Positions 8,114 to 16,136 of a DNA stretch of 64,000 nt are shown one piece after another; positions within the stretch are counted from its first letter, which is position 1, and each line of letters begins with the position of its first letter. The stretch covers positions 248,001 through 312,000 of the forward strand of contig NZ_BMSY01000009.1 in NCBI RefSeq assembly GCF_014649395.1, in the 5' to 3' direction. The position numbers were made by a program, and so were the translations under genes. This DNA comes from Streptomyces aureoverticillatus. Its GTDB lineage: Bacteria > Actinomycetota > Actinomycetes > Streptomycetales > Streptomycetaceae. The notes below the pieces were generated by a model that searched no databases, was not told the origin of the DNA, and saw nothing but the letters and a program-made list of their open reading frames with translations.

Positions 8114-9439
8114 ATGAGCAGCCAAGGGCCCGCCGCCCCGGCCACCGTGGAGCGGGAGGACGCCGACACCGCGGCGGCCGACCGCCGGCCGGACGGACCG
8201 CCCGGCGTCACCGGGCGGCACGCGCTCTGGCTCGGGCTCGGCGTCGTCCTGCTCGCCCTCAACCTGCGCCCCGCCCTGGTCGCCGTCTCCCCGCTCGCCG
8301 ACACCATCCGTGACGACAGCGGCATGTCGGCGGCCGCCACCAGCCTGCTGACCGCGCTGCCGCTGCTGTGCTTCGGGCTGCTCGCGCCCGTCGCGCCGCG
8401 CCTCGGCCGCCGTTTCGGCACCGAGCGGTCGCTGCTCGCCACCATGGCGCTGATCTGCGCGGGCACGGCGCTGCGGATGCTGGACTCGGTCGCCGCGCTG
8501 TTCGCGGGCACCGTCGTCATCGGCGCGGGCATCGCCGTCGCCAACGTGCTGCTGCCGGGCCTGATCAAGCGGGACTTCCCGGCGCGGGCCGGGCTGATGA
8601 CGGGCCTGTACTCGATGTCGCTGTTCGGCGGCGCCGCGCTCGCGGCGGGCGTCACACTGCCCGTGCAGGAGGCAGCCGGGATGAACTGGCGGACGACGCT
8701 GGCCTGTTGGGGCGCCCTGGCGGTGGTGGCGTTCGTGGTGTGGCTGCCGCAGCTCCGCTCGCGTACGCGGGTCGGCGCGGCGGCGGCCCGGCAGGCGGCG
8801 CATCCGGTGCGCGGCCTGTGGCGTTCGCCGCTGGCCTGGCAGGTCACCGCGTACATGGGACTGCAGTCGCTCAACTACTACGCCGCGGCGGCGTGGCTGC
8901 CGACGCTGCTCCAGGACTCCGGCATGAGCCCGGGCGACGCGGGCTGGATGCTGTCCTTCTCCTCCCTGCTCGGTATCGCGGGTTCGTTCGTGGCGCCGGT
9001 GATCGTGGGCAGGCGGGTGCGCTCGGGCACCCTCGCCGTGCTCGGCGCGGTGCTGTGCGCGGTCGCGTACGCCGGGGTGCTGGCCGCGCCGGTCGGCGGC
9101 GCCTATGTGTGGATGAGTCTGCTCGGGCTCGGCCAGGGCGCGGCGATCAGCCTCGCGCTGCTCTTCATCGTGCAGCGCGCGCCGGACGCCCGGCACGTCG
9201 CTCAGTTGTCCAGCATGGCCCAGTGCTTCGGCTACATCCTCGCCGCGACCGGCCCCGCCGTCCTCGGCGCCGTCCACGATGCCTCCCACAACTGGACGGT
9301 GCCGCTCGTGGTCCTGCTGGTGCTGCTCGTGCCGCAGGTCGCGGTGGGCCTCGGGGCCGCCCGCAACCGGCACGTCGCGGGCGTCCCGGCCGGGAGCAGC
9401 CGGCCGGTCAGGACTGGCGGGCCGTCAGCGCGGTCGTGA
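8114..9439 (+). CDS. MFS transporter, CynX/NimT-like
   Basis: A 441-residue 12-TM major facilitator. The N-terminal 35 residues are a charged cytoplasmic tail. TM1 contains ALNLRPALVAVSPL, the signature seen in the CynX/NimT (cyanate/nitroimidazole) group, and the loop 2-3 motif is RLGRRFGTERSL. ATG 8114 follows AGGAG by seven bases. The upstream FadR-type regulator probably responds to a substrate of this pump; the substrate itself is unknown, since members carry nitroimidazoles, small anions or organic acids. Its last 32 bp overlap the convergent prenyl synthase gene, an unusually compact junction with no room for a hairpin terminator. Confidence 0.87.
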   Translation: MSSQGPAAPATVEREDADTAAADRRPDGPPGVTGRHALWLGLGVVLLALNLRPALVAVSPLADTIRDDSGMSAAATSLLTALPLLCFGLLAPVAPRLGRRFGTERSLLATMALICAGTALRMLDSVAALFAGTVVIGAGIAVANVLLPGLIKRDFPARAGLMTGLYSMSLFGGAALAAGVTLPVQEAAGMNWRTTLACWGALAVVAFVVWLPQLRSRTRVGAAAARQAAHPVRGLWRSPLAWQVTAYMGLQSLNYYAAAAWLPTLLQDSGMSPGDAGWMLSFSSLLGIAGSFVAPVIVGRRVRSGTLAVLGAVLCAVAYAGVLAAPVGGAYVWMSLLGLGQGAAISLALLFIVQRAPDARHVAQLSSMAQCFGYILAATGPAVLGAVHDASHNWTVPLVVLLVLLVPQVAVGLGAARNRHVAGVPAGSSRPVRTGGPSARS

Positions 9440-10466
9440 GGCCGACGAGGCCCCGACGGGCGGCGGGGTCGAGGTCGAGCGGGTCGAGGAGTTCCCAGGC
9501 GGCGGCGATCCGGCGGTCGGCCTCGGCCAGGGTCCAGGCACGGCCGCCCGCGTCCTCGACGAGGCCGGTGAGCACGGCGACCTGGTGGTCCGTCAGGTCG
9601 CCGGGGGTGGCATACAGCCGGGAGAGGCGGGCGGACGCCGCCGTACCGGCCTGGAGTGCCGCGACGACCGGGGCGCTCTTCTTGCGGGCGCGCAGGTCGG
9701 AGCCGACGGGCTTGCCGGTCACGGTCGGATCGCCCCAGATCCCGAGGACGTCGTCGATGAGCTGGAAGGCGACGCCGAGGTGGTCGCCGAAGCGCTCGAA
9801 GCGGTCGAGCCAGGCCGGAGGTACCGCCCCGGGCGGCGCCCCGTGCGCGGCCCCGAGCCGGCAGGCACAGCCGAGCAGCGCCCCGGTCTTGCCGCCGAGC
9901 ATCGCCAGGCACTCCTCGACACCGATCTCCCGCTCCCGTTCGAAGCGCAGGTCGTCGCCCTGCCCGATGGCCAGCCTGCGCAGCGTGCGGGCGAGGTCCG
10001 CCATCGAGGGAGCGGTCGCCGGGTGTCGCCGGTCGGCGAGCACCTCGAAGCCGAGGGCGATCAGCGCGTCACCGGCGAGGAGCGCGCGCGGCACACCGAA
10101 GCGCACCCACGCCGTCGGCCGGTGCCTGCGGAGGCGGTCGCCGTCCATGATGTCGTCGTGGATGAGTGAGGCGTTGTGCAGCAGCTCGATCGCCGCGCCC
10201 GCGGGCAGGGCGTCGGCCGCCTCGCCGCCCACCGCTTCCGCGCACAGCACGGAGAACGCCGGACGGAGCAGCTTCCCGCCCGCGTCCGGCACCGGACGGC
10301 CGTCCGCGTCGCACAGGCCGAGCTGGTAGCCGCAGATCCGGCCGAGTTCGTCGCCGAGCCGGGCCACCCACTCGCGCAGCAGCGGCGGCAGGAGCTCACG
10401 TGCCCGCGTGATCCCGGACCAGGCGGCGGGCGGCGCCGCGGGCGTGAGGGTCGTGGTCGTCGTCAT
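9408..10466 (-). CDS. Polyprenyl (geranylgeranyl/farnesyl-type) diphosphate synthase
   Basis: A 352-residue trans-prenyl synthase. GGKLLRP (63-69) binds the allylic diphosphate, the first Asp-rich motif is HDDIMD (Asp104-Asp108, no insertion) and the second is QLIDDVLGIWGD (238-246), with Gly in place of the last Asp, a form common in prenyl synthases beside bacterial terpene cyclases. Ala and Ser at positions -5 and -4 before the first motif are small, so a product longer than C15 is possible, but length is not resolved. The ATG at 10466 overlaps the cyclase stop by 4 bp, so it is the third gene of the P450-cyclase-prenyl synthase operon and likely supplies the cyclase substrate. Confidence 0.9.
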   Translation of the reverse strand: MTTTTTLTPAAPPAAWSGITRARELLPPLLREWVARLGDELGRICGYQLGLCDADGRPVPDAGGKLLRPAFSVLCAEAVGGEAADALPAGAAIELLHNASLIHDDIMDGDRLRRHRPTAWVRFGVPRALLAGDALIALGFEVLADRRHPATAPSMADLARTLRRLAIGQGDDLRFEREREIGVEECLAMLGGKTGALLGCACRLGAAHGAPPGAVPPAWLDRFERFGDHLGVAFQLIDDVLGIWGDPTVTGKPVGSDLRARKKSAPVVAALQAGTAASARLSRLYATPGDLTDHQVAVLTGLVEDAGGRAWTLAEADRRIAAAWELLDPLDLDPAARRGLVGLTTALTARQS

Positions 10467-11491
10467 CTCCCCTCCCCCGCCGCGTCGACGAGGACCGGCT
10501 CCAGGTACGCGGCCGCGCTCGCCCGGTCGTGGGCGGCGTCCCGGTAGCGCCGGGTGCGGGCCGACCAGTCGAGGTTGCCGCGCATCCACGACCGCATGCC
10601 CGCGAAGTAGGCCGAGAGCCAGGCGGCGTGGGCGGGCCAGGCGCGCAGCGTCTCGTCCTCGTACCGCAGGAAGGCCTCGATCTCGCCGGCGATGCGGGCG
10701 CTCACCTCGTCGGCGGCCCGGTCCGCGGTGAGGTGGTGGGCGTGCTGGACGACGGTCACCAGGTTGTGGTGCTCGCCGAGCGCGGTCTCCTTGTCCAAGG
10801 AATACAGGTCGTTGGTCCAGCAGACGACGTCACAGGCCGCGCCGAGGGCGCGCGTGAACGGTTCGCTCTCGTACACCGCCGCGGGCACGTCGAGGTGTTC
10901 GACGACCTCGATCAGGTCCATGCACACGTAGATGGCGCCGGTGTGCCGCCGGTTCTCCACATACGACGCGACGTCGGGGACGATCCCGGCGACCCGGTTC
11001 TCCGCCTCCCAGCGGGCCGCGAGGCCGCCCGCGACCACGTGCCGCACGAACCGCTCGCGCCAGCCGGACGCAGCGTGCGTACGCCGCCACAGGTCGGCGA
11101 GGGAGCTGACGAGGGCGGGCGCGTCCGGGGGTACGGTCCGTCCGTCGCCGCCGAGGACCTCGAACATCTGAGAGATCAACTCGCCCGTCCTGGCCGGGTC
11201 CTTGCCGAGCCCCCCGTCGTCGAGCTGGTCGTCGAGCAGGAACAGCCAGGCGAACCAGTCGGCGATCAGACACAGCCCCCGCTCGTCGGCGGTCGGGTAG
11301 GTGACGGCGGCGAACCAGCCGAAGTCGGCCTGCGCGAAGCGCTCGCGGGCCGCCGCCGTGCCGATCAGGCCGGTGTCCCGCGTCCACTGGTCCAGGTGCG
11401 CGATCGCGGCGTCGGCATGGGGGTTGAGCAGCGGCGGGAAGACGTCGAACGCCGCCGGAAGGTCCACGGCGGAGCTTCGGCCGGTACTCAT
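10463..11491 (-). CDS. Class I terpene cyclase
   Basis: A 342-residue all-helical terpene synthase. The Asp-rich metal motif is DDQLDD (87-92), the NSE triad is NDLYSLDKE (227-235) and the conserved Arg-Tyr pair is in RTRRYRD near the C-terminus; all metal-binding residues are present, so it should be active. It ionises a prenyl diphosphate and cyclises it in the cytoplasm. Size suits a sesquiterpene or compact diterpene cyclase. It does not show the N-terminal features of geosmin synthase (two domains) or 2-methylisoborneol synthase (Pro-rich extension). Both neighbours overlap it by 4 bp. Product is not predictable by eye. Confidence 0.9.
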   Translation of the reverse strand: MSTGRSSAVDLPAAFDVFPPLLNPHADAAIAHLDQWTRDTGLIGTAAARERFAQADFGWFAAVTYPTADERGLCLIADWFAWLFLLDDQLDDGGLGKDPARTGELISQMFEVLGGDGRTVPPDAPALVSSLADLWRRTHAASGWRERFVRHVVAGGLAARWEAENRVAGIVPDVASYVENRRHTGAIYVCMDLIEVVEHLDVPAAVYESEPFTRALGAACDVVCWTNDLYSLDKETALGEHHNLVTVVQHAHHLTADRAADEVSARIAGEIEAFLRYEDETLRAWPAHAAWLSAYFAGMRSWMRGNLDWSARTRRYRDAAHDRASAAAYLEPVLVDAAGEGR

Positions 11492-12855
11492 CGGCGCTCC
11501 AGGCGCAGCAGCACCTCGTGCTTGGGGCGCAGGGTGACGAGCTGGTCGAGGCCGACCGGCGGGTGGTCCGCGGGCAGGACCAGCCGGTACTGCTGCACGA
11601 TCATGGTCGCGATGATCATGAGTTCGGTGAGGGCGAAGTGCTTGCCGATGCACACCCGCAGCCCGGCTCCGAACGGGATGTAGGCGTTGCGCGGCCGCTG
11701 TGCCACCGCCTCCGGCGCGAAGCGTTCGGGGTCGAACTTCTCCGGGTCGGGCCAGAAGTCGCGGTGGCGGTGCATCGTATAGAAGTTGATGTAGATGCCG
11801 GTGTTCGCCTCGATGCCGAAACCGCCGACCTCGTCGGCTTCCACGGCACGGCGCATGGTCTGCCAGGCAGGGCCGCGCAGCCGCAGCGTCTCGTCGACGA
11901 CCATGCGGGTGTACTTCAGCTTGGCGACGTCGTCGAAGCCGGGCGGGCGGCCGTCGAGCACCTCGGTGATCTCGGCGTGCATGCGCTCCTGCACCTCGGG
12001 GTGCTTGGCGATCAGGTAGAGCAGGAACGAGGCGGCGCCGGTGGTGGTCTCGTAGCCGCCCACCATGATGTTGACGACTTCCTGCTGCAGTTGCACGGAG
12101 TCCATCCGGTGCCCGGTCTCCTCGTCGACCGCGTCGGCGAGGATGGACAGCAGGGTGGGGCTGCCGTCGCTGCGGGTGTTGCGCTGCTCGATCATCTCGG
12201 CGACGAAGCGGTCCAGGTTCGCGATGAGCTTGCGCAGCCGCAGATGGCTCGGCGTGGGCCAGTGCAGCGGCGGGAAGGGGAAGCGGAAGAAGTCCCCCAT
12301 GATGTGGTTGGCGTACGTGAAGTCGTTCTCGATGGCCTCGGTGGTGGGGCCGACGTCGGCGCCGAACAGATTCCGCGTCACGATGCGCAGCGCGATGTGC
12401 CCGACGTCGGGTACGACCGCCGCCACGTCGCCGTCGCGGTACCGCTGATCCCACCGGCCGAGCATGGCGGCGGTCTCCTCGACCATGGTGTCGGCGAAGA
12501 CGGATATCTTCGGGCGGTGGAACGACGGCTGCATGAGCCGTCGCTGCCGGTGCCAGGACTCCCCGCCGATCGCCCCGATCAGGCCGTTGCGCAGGACGGG
12601 GCGCACGGTCCGGTAGAGGAAGTTCTCCTTGTCGTAGTTCTCCCGGTTCTCCACGAGCACCCGGTGCACGTGGTCCGGGTGGTTGAGCATCACCAGCGGA
12701 TTGCCGAGCAGGCGCATGCGGAAGACGTCGCCGTACTTCTCGACGGCTCTGCTCAGGAACGCCACTTGGTCGCGCCGGATCGCGGAGAGTCCGGAGATCT
12801 TCTCCCCCAGGCTGAGATCAGGGATCTGCCGGGGTTTGGTCAGGGTGCTGGACAT
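11488..12855 (-). CDS. Cytochrome P450 of the terpenoid cassette
   Basis: A 455-residue P450. The oxygen-activation I-helix is GGYETT (266-271), the K-helix ExxR is ETLR (322-325) and the haem loop FGAGLRVCIG places the Cys ligand at 402. There is no membrane anchor, so it is soluble and needs external redox partners, none of which are in the window. Sequence features (ENREN, FLYRTVRPVL, RLMQPSFHR) resemble the bacterial CYP group related to CYP4-like fatty/terpene hydroxylases. First gene of the cassette, with a GGAGACGGG site directly before ATG 12855, and its stop overlaps the cyclase start. It most likely oxidises the terpene product. Confidence 0.92.
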   Translation of the reverse strand: MSSTLTKPRQIPDLSLGEKISGLSAIRRDQVAFLSRAVEKYGDVFRMRLLGNPLVMLNHPDHVHRVLVENRENYDKENFLYRTVRPVLRNGLIGAIGGESWHRQRRLMQPSFHRPKISVFADTMVEETAAMLGRWDQRYRDGDVAAVVPDVGHIALRIVTRNLFGADVGPTTEAIENDFTYANHIMGDFFRFPFPPLHWPTPSHLRLRKLIANLDRFVAEMIEQRNTRSDGSPTLLSILADAVDEETGHRMDSVQLQQEVVNIMVGGYETTTGAASFLLYLIAKHPEVQERMHAEITEVLDGRPPGFDDVAKLKYTRMVVDETLRLRGPAWQTMRRAVEADEVGGFGIEANTGIYINFYTMHRHRDFWPDPEKFDPERFAPEAVAQRPRNAYIPFGAGLRVCIGKHFALTELMIIATMIVQQYRLVLPADHPPVGLDQLVTLRPKHEVLLRLERR

Positions 12856-12983
12856 CCCGTCTCCTCGGTGTCGCCGTCGGCCTGCCGGCCGCGTGATTCA
12901 CCGCAGGCGCGCGTTCCTGCGTGGGATGTGATTCTTTTCGGGCCGCCCTGACGAGACTCTGACAAGCCGGGGGCGGTGCCGCT
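12856..12983 (-). promoter_or_regulatory. Promoter region of the terpenoid cassette
   Basis: The 128 bp between the P450 start and the end of the membrane regulator gene must hold the cassette promoter. Read on the minus strand it has an AAGAAT element (-10-like) and an inverted repeat CGCAGG/CCTGCG (12902-12921). No convincing -35 partner is seen. Confidence 0.35.
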
Positions 12984-13919
12984 TCAGGGAGCGGGTTCGA
13001 TGACAAAGAGGTGGCTGCGCTTTCCCTGGCACGGTTCCATCAGTGCGGCTGCTCCCTCGGTTGTCTTCGCGCCCTGGATACCCACGCATCCTTGGCCGGC
13101 CACTCGCAGCGCGAACTGACGGCTTCCGTCCGGTCCACGCGGTTCGAAACGGAACTTGCTGCTCTGGTCGCAGGCCTCCCACGGCTCCAGGAGTCCGTCG
13201 GCCGGTTTGCCCCGCAGGGCTTTCAGGCACGCCTTGCCGTGGTCGGGGTGGTACCAGCGGATGCGGTAGGCGCTTCCTCCGAGTGGCTCGAGCAGGGTTT
13301 CTTGCGGCGCCACCTCGTCGCAGGGCCGCTGCACGGCCACCAGGGGCTCGTATCCCCGGACATGCCCGTCGGTCAGGCACAGGTCCGGCGCCAGAACAGG
13401 TCGGATCCGCACCCGGCCTCCGGGAAGGGTGGCCTCATCGCCGAAGGCTGATGCCTCCGGGCCCGGAGGATTTCCGCCGTGGCCGCCGGTCGATTCTCCT
13501 GAGGAGAGCACCACCCAGGCGGTCGCGCACACCAGTGACAGCGCAGCCAGTGACGTGAGCAGCCACATCCGAGTTCCGTGTGCTCGCCGAGGGCTCACGC
13601 CGGGGCTCGGGGGCTCGTCGTCGCCGTGCACGGTTGGGTCACGGCTGCTGAGAGTGTCCCAGGCCGCCAGCCATTGGGCTGTCCGTCCGCCCTCGCCGCA
13701 CGCCCTGATGAACGCGGCCAGCAGCTCCGGGCGGAGCGTGGCCTTACCCGACAGGACATCGGCGAGAGTGCTGCGAGCGAGCACTTCCCCCTGAGCAGCT
13801 GCTCGTTGCTCCAACTGCCTGTATGTCAGGCCTGACCGTTCCTTGAGCTGCCGCAGTGCGGTGAGGAACTCGGCTGTGTCGCCGGCCTGCCACGGCGGTA
13901 ATCCCCCTGATTCCCCCAT
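12984..13919 (-). CDS. One-component membrane regulator: HTH, single TM, trefoil-like ectodomain
   Basis: A 311-residue protein starting MGESGGLPPW. Residues 12-70 form a cytoplasmic XRE-like HTH (TYRQLEQRAAAQGEVLARST). One TM follows (WLLTSLAALSLVCATAWVVL, about 130-150), then a Ser/Gly linker and an exported domain with paired Cys, CLTDG, CLKAL, FALRVAGQGCVGI and MEPCQGK. The Cys/Gly/Trp spacing looks like a ricin-type beta-trefoil, which often binds sugars. So DNA binding inside may be controlled by a ligand outside. Codon 7 is TTA (13899-13901), rare in Streptomyces and read by the bldA tRNA. There is no Shine-Dalgarno; a 10-bp inverted repeat sits one base before the start, suggesting a leaderless, autoregulated transcript. 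Confidence 0.75.
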   Translation of the reverse strand: MGESGGLPPWQAGDTAEFLTALRQLKERSGLTYRQLEQRAAAQGEVLARSTLADVLSGKATLRPELLAAFIRACGEGGRTAQWLAAWDTLSSRDPTVHGDDEPPSPGVSPRRAHGTRMWLLTSLAALSLVCATAWVVLSSGESTGGHGGNPPGPEASAFGDEATLPGGRVRIRPVLAPDLCLTDGHVRGYEPLVAVQRPCDEVAPQETLLEPLGGSAYRIRWYHPDHGKACLKALRGKPADGLLEPWEACDQSSKFRFEPRGPDGSRQFALRVAGQGCVGIQGAKTTEGAAALMEPCQGKRSHLFVIEPAP

Positions 13920-13920
13920 G

Positions 13921-13950
13921 CGTTGTATGGTCGCGCGCGCCCATACAACG
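13921..13950 (-). promoter_or_regulatory. Perfect inverted repeat at the start of the membrane regulator gene
   Basis: CGTTGTATGG (13921-13930) and CCATACAACG (13941-13950) are exact reverse complements, separated by ten bases of alternating GC. The repeat ends one base before the start codon, so a protein bound here would cover the transcription start. Confidence 0.7.
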
Positions 13951-14152
13951 GACAACCCCAGCGTGCCGGCCGCCTCAACGTGTCCGGGTATCGCCCGGAC
14001 ACGTCCCCGACCAGCCCGGACAGCCACCGGCTGTCCGGGACAGCCCAGCCGGTTGCCCCTGCCGGCTGCCACGGTCAAGGCTTTGCGAGGGCGCCACTTC
14101 ACCGGAAGAACTCGTCTGACCACCCCATCCGACAACGACGAAGGAAGCACTC

Positions 14153-14602
14153 ATGCGGCTTGCGAAAAGGGCTATACCTATCGCGTTGGCGGCGATCGCC
14201 GGCGCTGGGGTTCTCGCCACCACACCTGCCGGAGCAGCGAATACCGCGAACGTAGGCGCCGCAGACTCTGTTTGGCTGACGGCTACGCTCCCCGCAGGAG
14301 CGGCTCAAGCATCGGCATCTCCCTCTGCCTATCCGTGCTTCGCGAACTGGTCTCACCGGAACCAATTCGGCTCCGCGGCAGGAAAAAAGTGCGGGCCCAG
14401 CCGTCTATGGGTGCAAATGAACGGCACGGTAAAGGATGAAGCTGCCGACGGCAGGTGCCCCTATGTGCGCGCCTACACCTCCACGGGGGCCCACCGTGAC
14501 AGTGACTGGGCCGGGCCGAAGGGAGACACATCCCCGGTGGAGCTGTACACGAGCACGACCGACGTCTTCGTGGACTTCGAGATCCGGGCGATCGCCTGCT
14601 GA
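14153..14602 (+). CDS. Small secreted protein
   Basis: A 149-residue protein with a textbook signal peptide (MRLAKRAIPIALAAIAGAGV, then ATTPAGAA cleavage region). The mature part is about 120 residues with four cysteines (YPCFANW, KKCGPS, GRCPYV and the last residue Cys), enough for two disulphides, and a C-terminal beta-like stretch VELYTSTTDVFVDFEIRAIAC shortened here to its core VFVDFEIRAIAC. No enzyme motif is visible. ATG 14153 follows GAAGGAAG. It is divergent from the trefoil-bearing membrane regulator, 233 bp apart, and is directly followed by a broken endonuclease/phosphatase fragment. Function unknown. Confidence 0.75.
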   Translation: MRLAKRAIPIALAAIAGAGVLATTPAGAANTANVGAADSVWLTATLPAGAAQASASPSAYPCFANWSHRNQFGSAAGKKCGPSRLWVQMNGTVKDEAADGRCPYVRAYTSTGAHRDSDWAGPKGDTSPVELYTSTTDVFVDFEIRAIAC

Positions 14603-14628
14603 GCGTTTCGTGCCGCAGCCCGTCCTCG

Positions 14629-14940
14629 CAGGGGCACGGGCGAGTACTGGTGGGCGGTGACTTCAACGCCGAACCGTCGTACCGGGAGATGAAGCCAATC
14701 TGGGATGCTGGACTCTCCGACGTAGACCCGTTCTGCCGGTGGAATGCGGGTCGTCCCGACTCCCGGTGCAATGCAACGCACGTCAACGCGAAAAGGAAGT
14801 TCGACTACATCCTCCACCGGGGCATCAACTCCCGAAACTGCGTGCTGGGAAAGGTGAACCGAGACCACCAGATCGTGGTCAGTGATGTTCACCACGGCTG
14901 CCGGCCCTCGGGTTCGGTGCTCCCTGGTCTGATGGCGTGA
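14629..14940 (+). pseudogene. C-terminal remnant of an endonuclease/exonuclease/phosphatase-family gene
   Basis: The frame reads RVLVGGDFNAEPSYREMKP, then KRKFDYILHRGINS and VNRDHQIVVSDVHHGC. These are the last catalytic blocks of the DNase I-like EEP fold: GDFN, then DY near the end and the final DH pair. The first half of the fold, including the metal-binding Glu, is missing, and the frame is closed by a stop at 14437 upstream. A GTG at 14650 could start a 96-residue product but would lack the active site. The junction lies just after the small secreted-protein gene, so a deletion or recombination probably removed the 5' part. Confidence 0.65.
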
Positions 14941-14965
14941 CATCGCCACTGACACCGACGACAGG

Positions 14966-15002
14966 CCGGCAGGGCCGTCGAGATTCCCGGCGGCCCTGCC
15001 GG
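14966..15002 (+). terminator. Hairpin terminator between convergent units
   Basis: CCGGCAGGGCCG (14966-14977) pairs perfectly with 14991-15002, 13-base loop. It lies between the endonuclease remnant and the end of the prcB-like gene and could serve both strands. Confidence 0.7.
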
Positions 15003-15055
15003 TTCGCGATGTCCGGTCGGTGAGTACGGCCGGCACACGCCGCCGCCGACCGACG

Positions 15056-15901
15056 CTAGAGCAGCGGAGCCCGCGGCCCGTCCGGTGCCTCCAGGCGGTG
15101 GTCCACCACCGTCCGGGCGACCTCCGCGACCTCGTCCTGGGAGAGCTGCCGGTAGCCCTCCTCGGTGACCAGGGCCACGCGTGGGAACAGACGGCGGGTC
15201 AGGTCGGGTCCGCCGGTCGCCGAGTCGTCGTCCGCGGCGTCGTACAGCGCCTGGACGGCGGCGAGGACGACGTCCTGCTCGGACATGCCCTCGTGGTAGA
15301 GCTTCTTCAGGGAGCCGCGGGCGTAGACCGAGCCCGAGCCGGTGGCGGCGATGCCCCGTTCCTCGGTGCGGCCGCCCGTGACGTCGTACGAGAAGATCCG
15401 CCCCACGCCCTTGCCCAGGTCGTACCCGGCGAACAGCGGCACCACGGCGAGGCCCTGCATCGCCATGGAGAGGTTGCCGCGGACCATGGTGGTGAGGCGG
15501 TTCGCCTTGCCGACCAGGGACAGGGCGGTGCCTTCGATCTTCTCGTGGTGTTCGAGCTCCAGTTGGAAGAGCTTGATCAGTTCCACGGCCAGGCCGGCGG
15601 TCCCGGCGATGGCTATCGCGGAGTGCTCGTCGGCGGGGAACACCTTGTCGTAGTCGCGGTGCGCGATGACGTTGCCCATCGTGACGCGGCGGTCGCCCGC
15701 CACGAGGACGCCGTCCGCGTACGTCGCCGCGACGATGGTGGTGCCGTGCGGCGCCTCGAAGCCGTCGTGCGCGGCGGGCAGGGAGCGCCCCGCGGGCAGC
15801 AGATCCGGCGCCTGCGCCGCGAGGAAGTCGAGGAAGGACGAGGTCCCGGTGGCCGTGAAGGCGGGCGGAAGGCCCCCCGTGCCGCGCGGATCAGTGTTCA
15901 T
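15056..15901 (-). CDS. prcB: 20S proteasome beta subunit (orphan copy)
   Basis: A 281-residue PrcB-type protein. The propeptide ends HG before the catalytic Thr54 in APHGTTIVAA; Thr is the N-terminal nucleophile after autocleavage. Downstream landmarks are AGDRRVTMGN (the conserved Asp-Arg and Lys/Arg region), DKVFPADE, IAGTAGLAVE and ATGSGSVYARGSLKK, so the active site appears intact. ATG 15901 has GGGAGGGG upstream. In actinobacteria prcB sits between pup and prcA with mpa/arc and pafA nearby; here the neighbours are an endonuclease remnant and an FG-GAP protein, and no prcA, pup or pafA is in the window. It is therefore probably a second, unlinked beta subunit. Confidence 0.9.
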   Translation of the reverse strand: MNTDPRGTGGLPPAFTATGTSSFLDFLAAQAPDLLPAGRSLPAAHDGFEAPHGTTIVAATYADGVLVAGDRRVTMGNVIAHRDYDKVFPADEHSAIAIAGTAGLAVELIKLFQLELEHHEKIEGTALSLVGKANRLTTMVRGNLSMAMQGLAVVPLFAGYDLGKGVGRIFSYDVTGGRTEERGIAATGSGSVYARGSLKKLYHEGMSEQDVVLAAVQALYDAADDDSATGGPDLTRRLFPRVALVTEEGYRQLSQDEVAEVARTVVDHRLEAPDGPRAPLL

Positions 15902-16136
15902 GCACGCCCCTCCCGAGCCTGCCGCCGGATCTTGAGGCGCACCCTACCCCTCGCCCTCAAGTCCCTAACCCCTGCCGGGTGTTGTGGAGGGGCCGCCGGT
16001 GCGCGGCGAACCGGAGGCGAACTCCCGTACAACCCTTGCGGCCCGGCCGGGGTCGAACCGGGCACCGGATGAGGAACGGGCCCTTTCCGGTCTCACCCCC
16101 GCGCCGCCCGGCCACTTTCTCGCACTGGAGTCGCTC

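Noticed and set aside
10529..12951. Long plus-strand frames across the terpenoid cassette
   Set aside because: Antisense to genes with complete catalytic motifs; no domain signatures.
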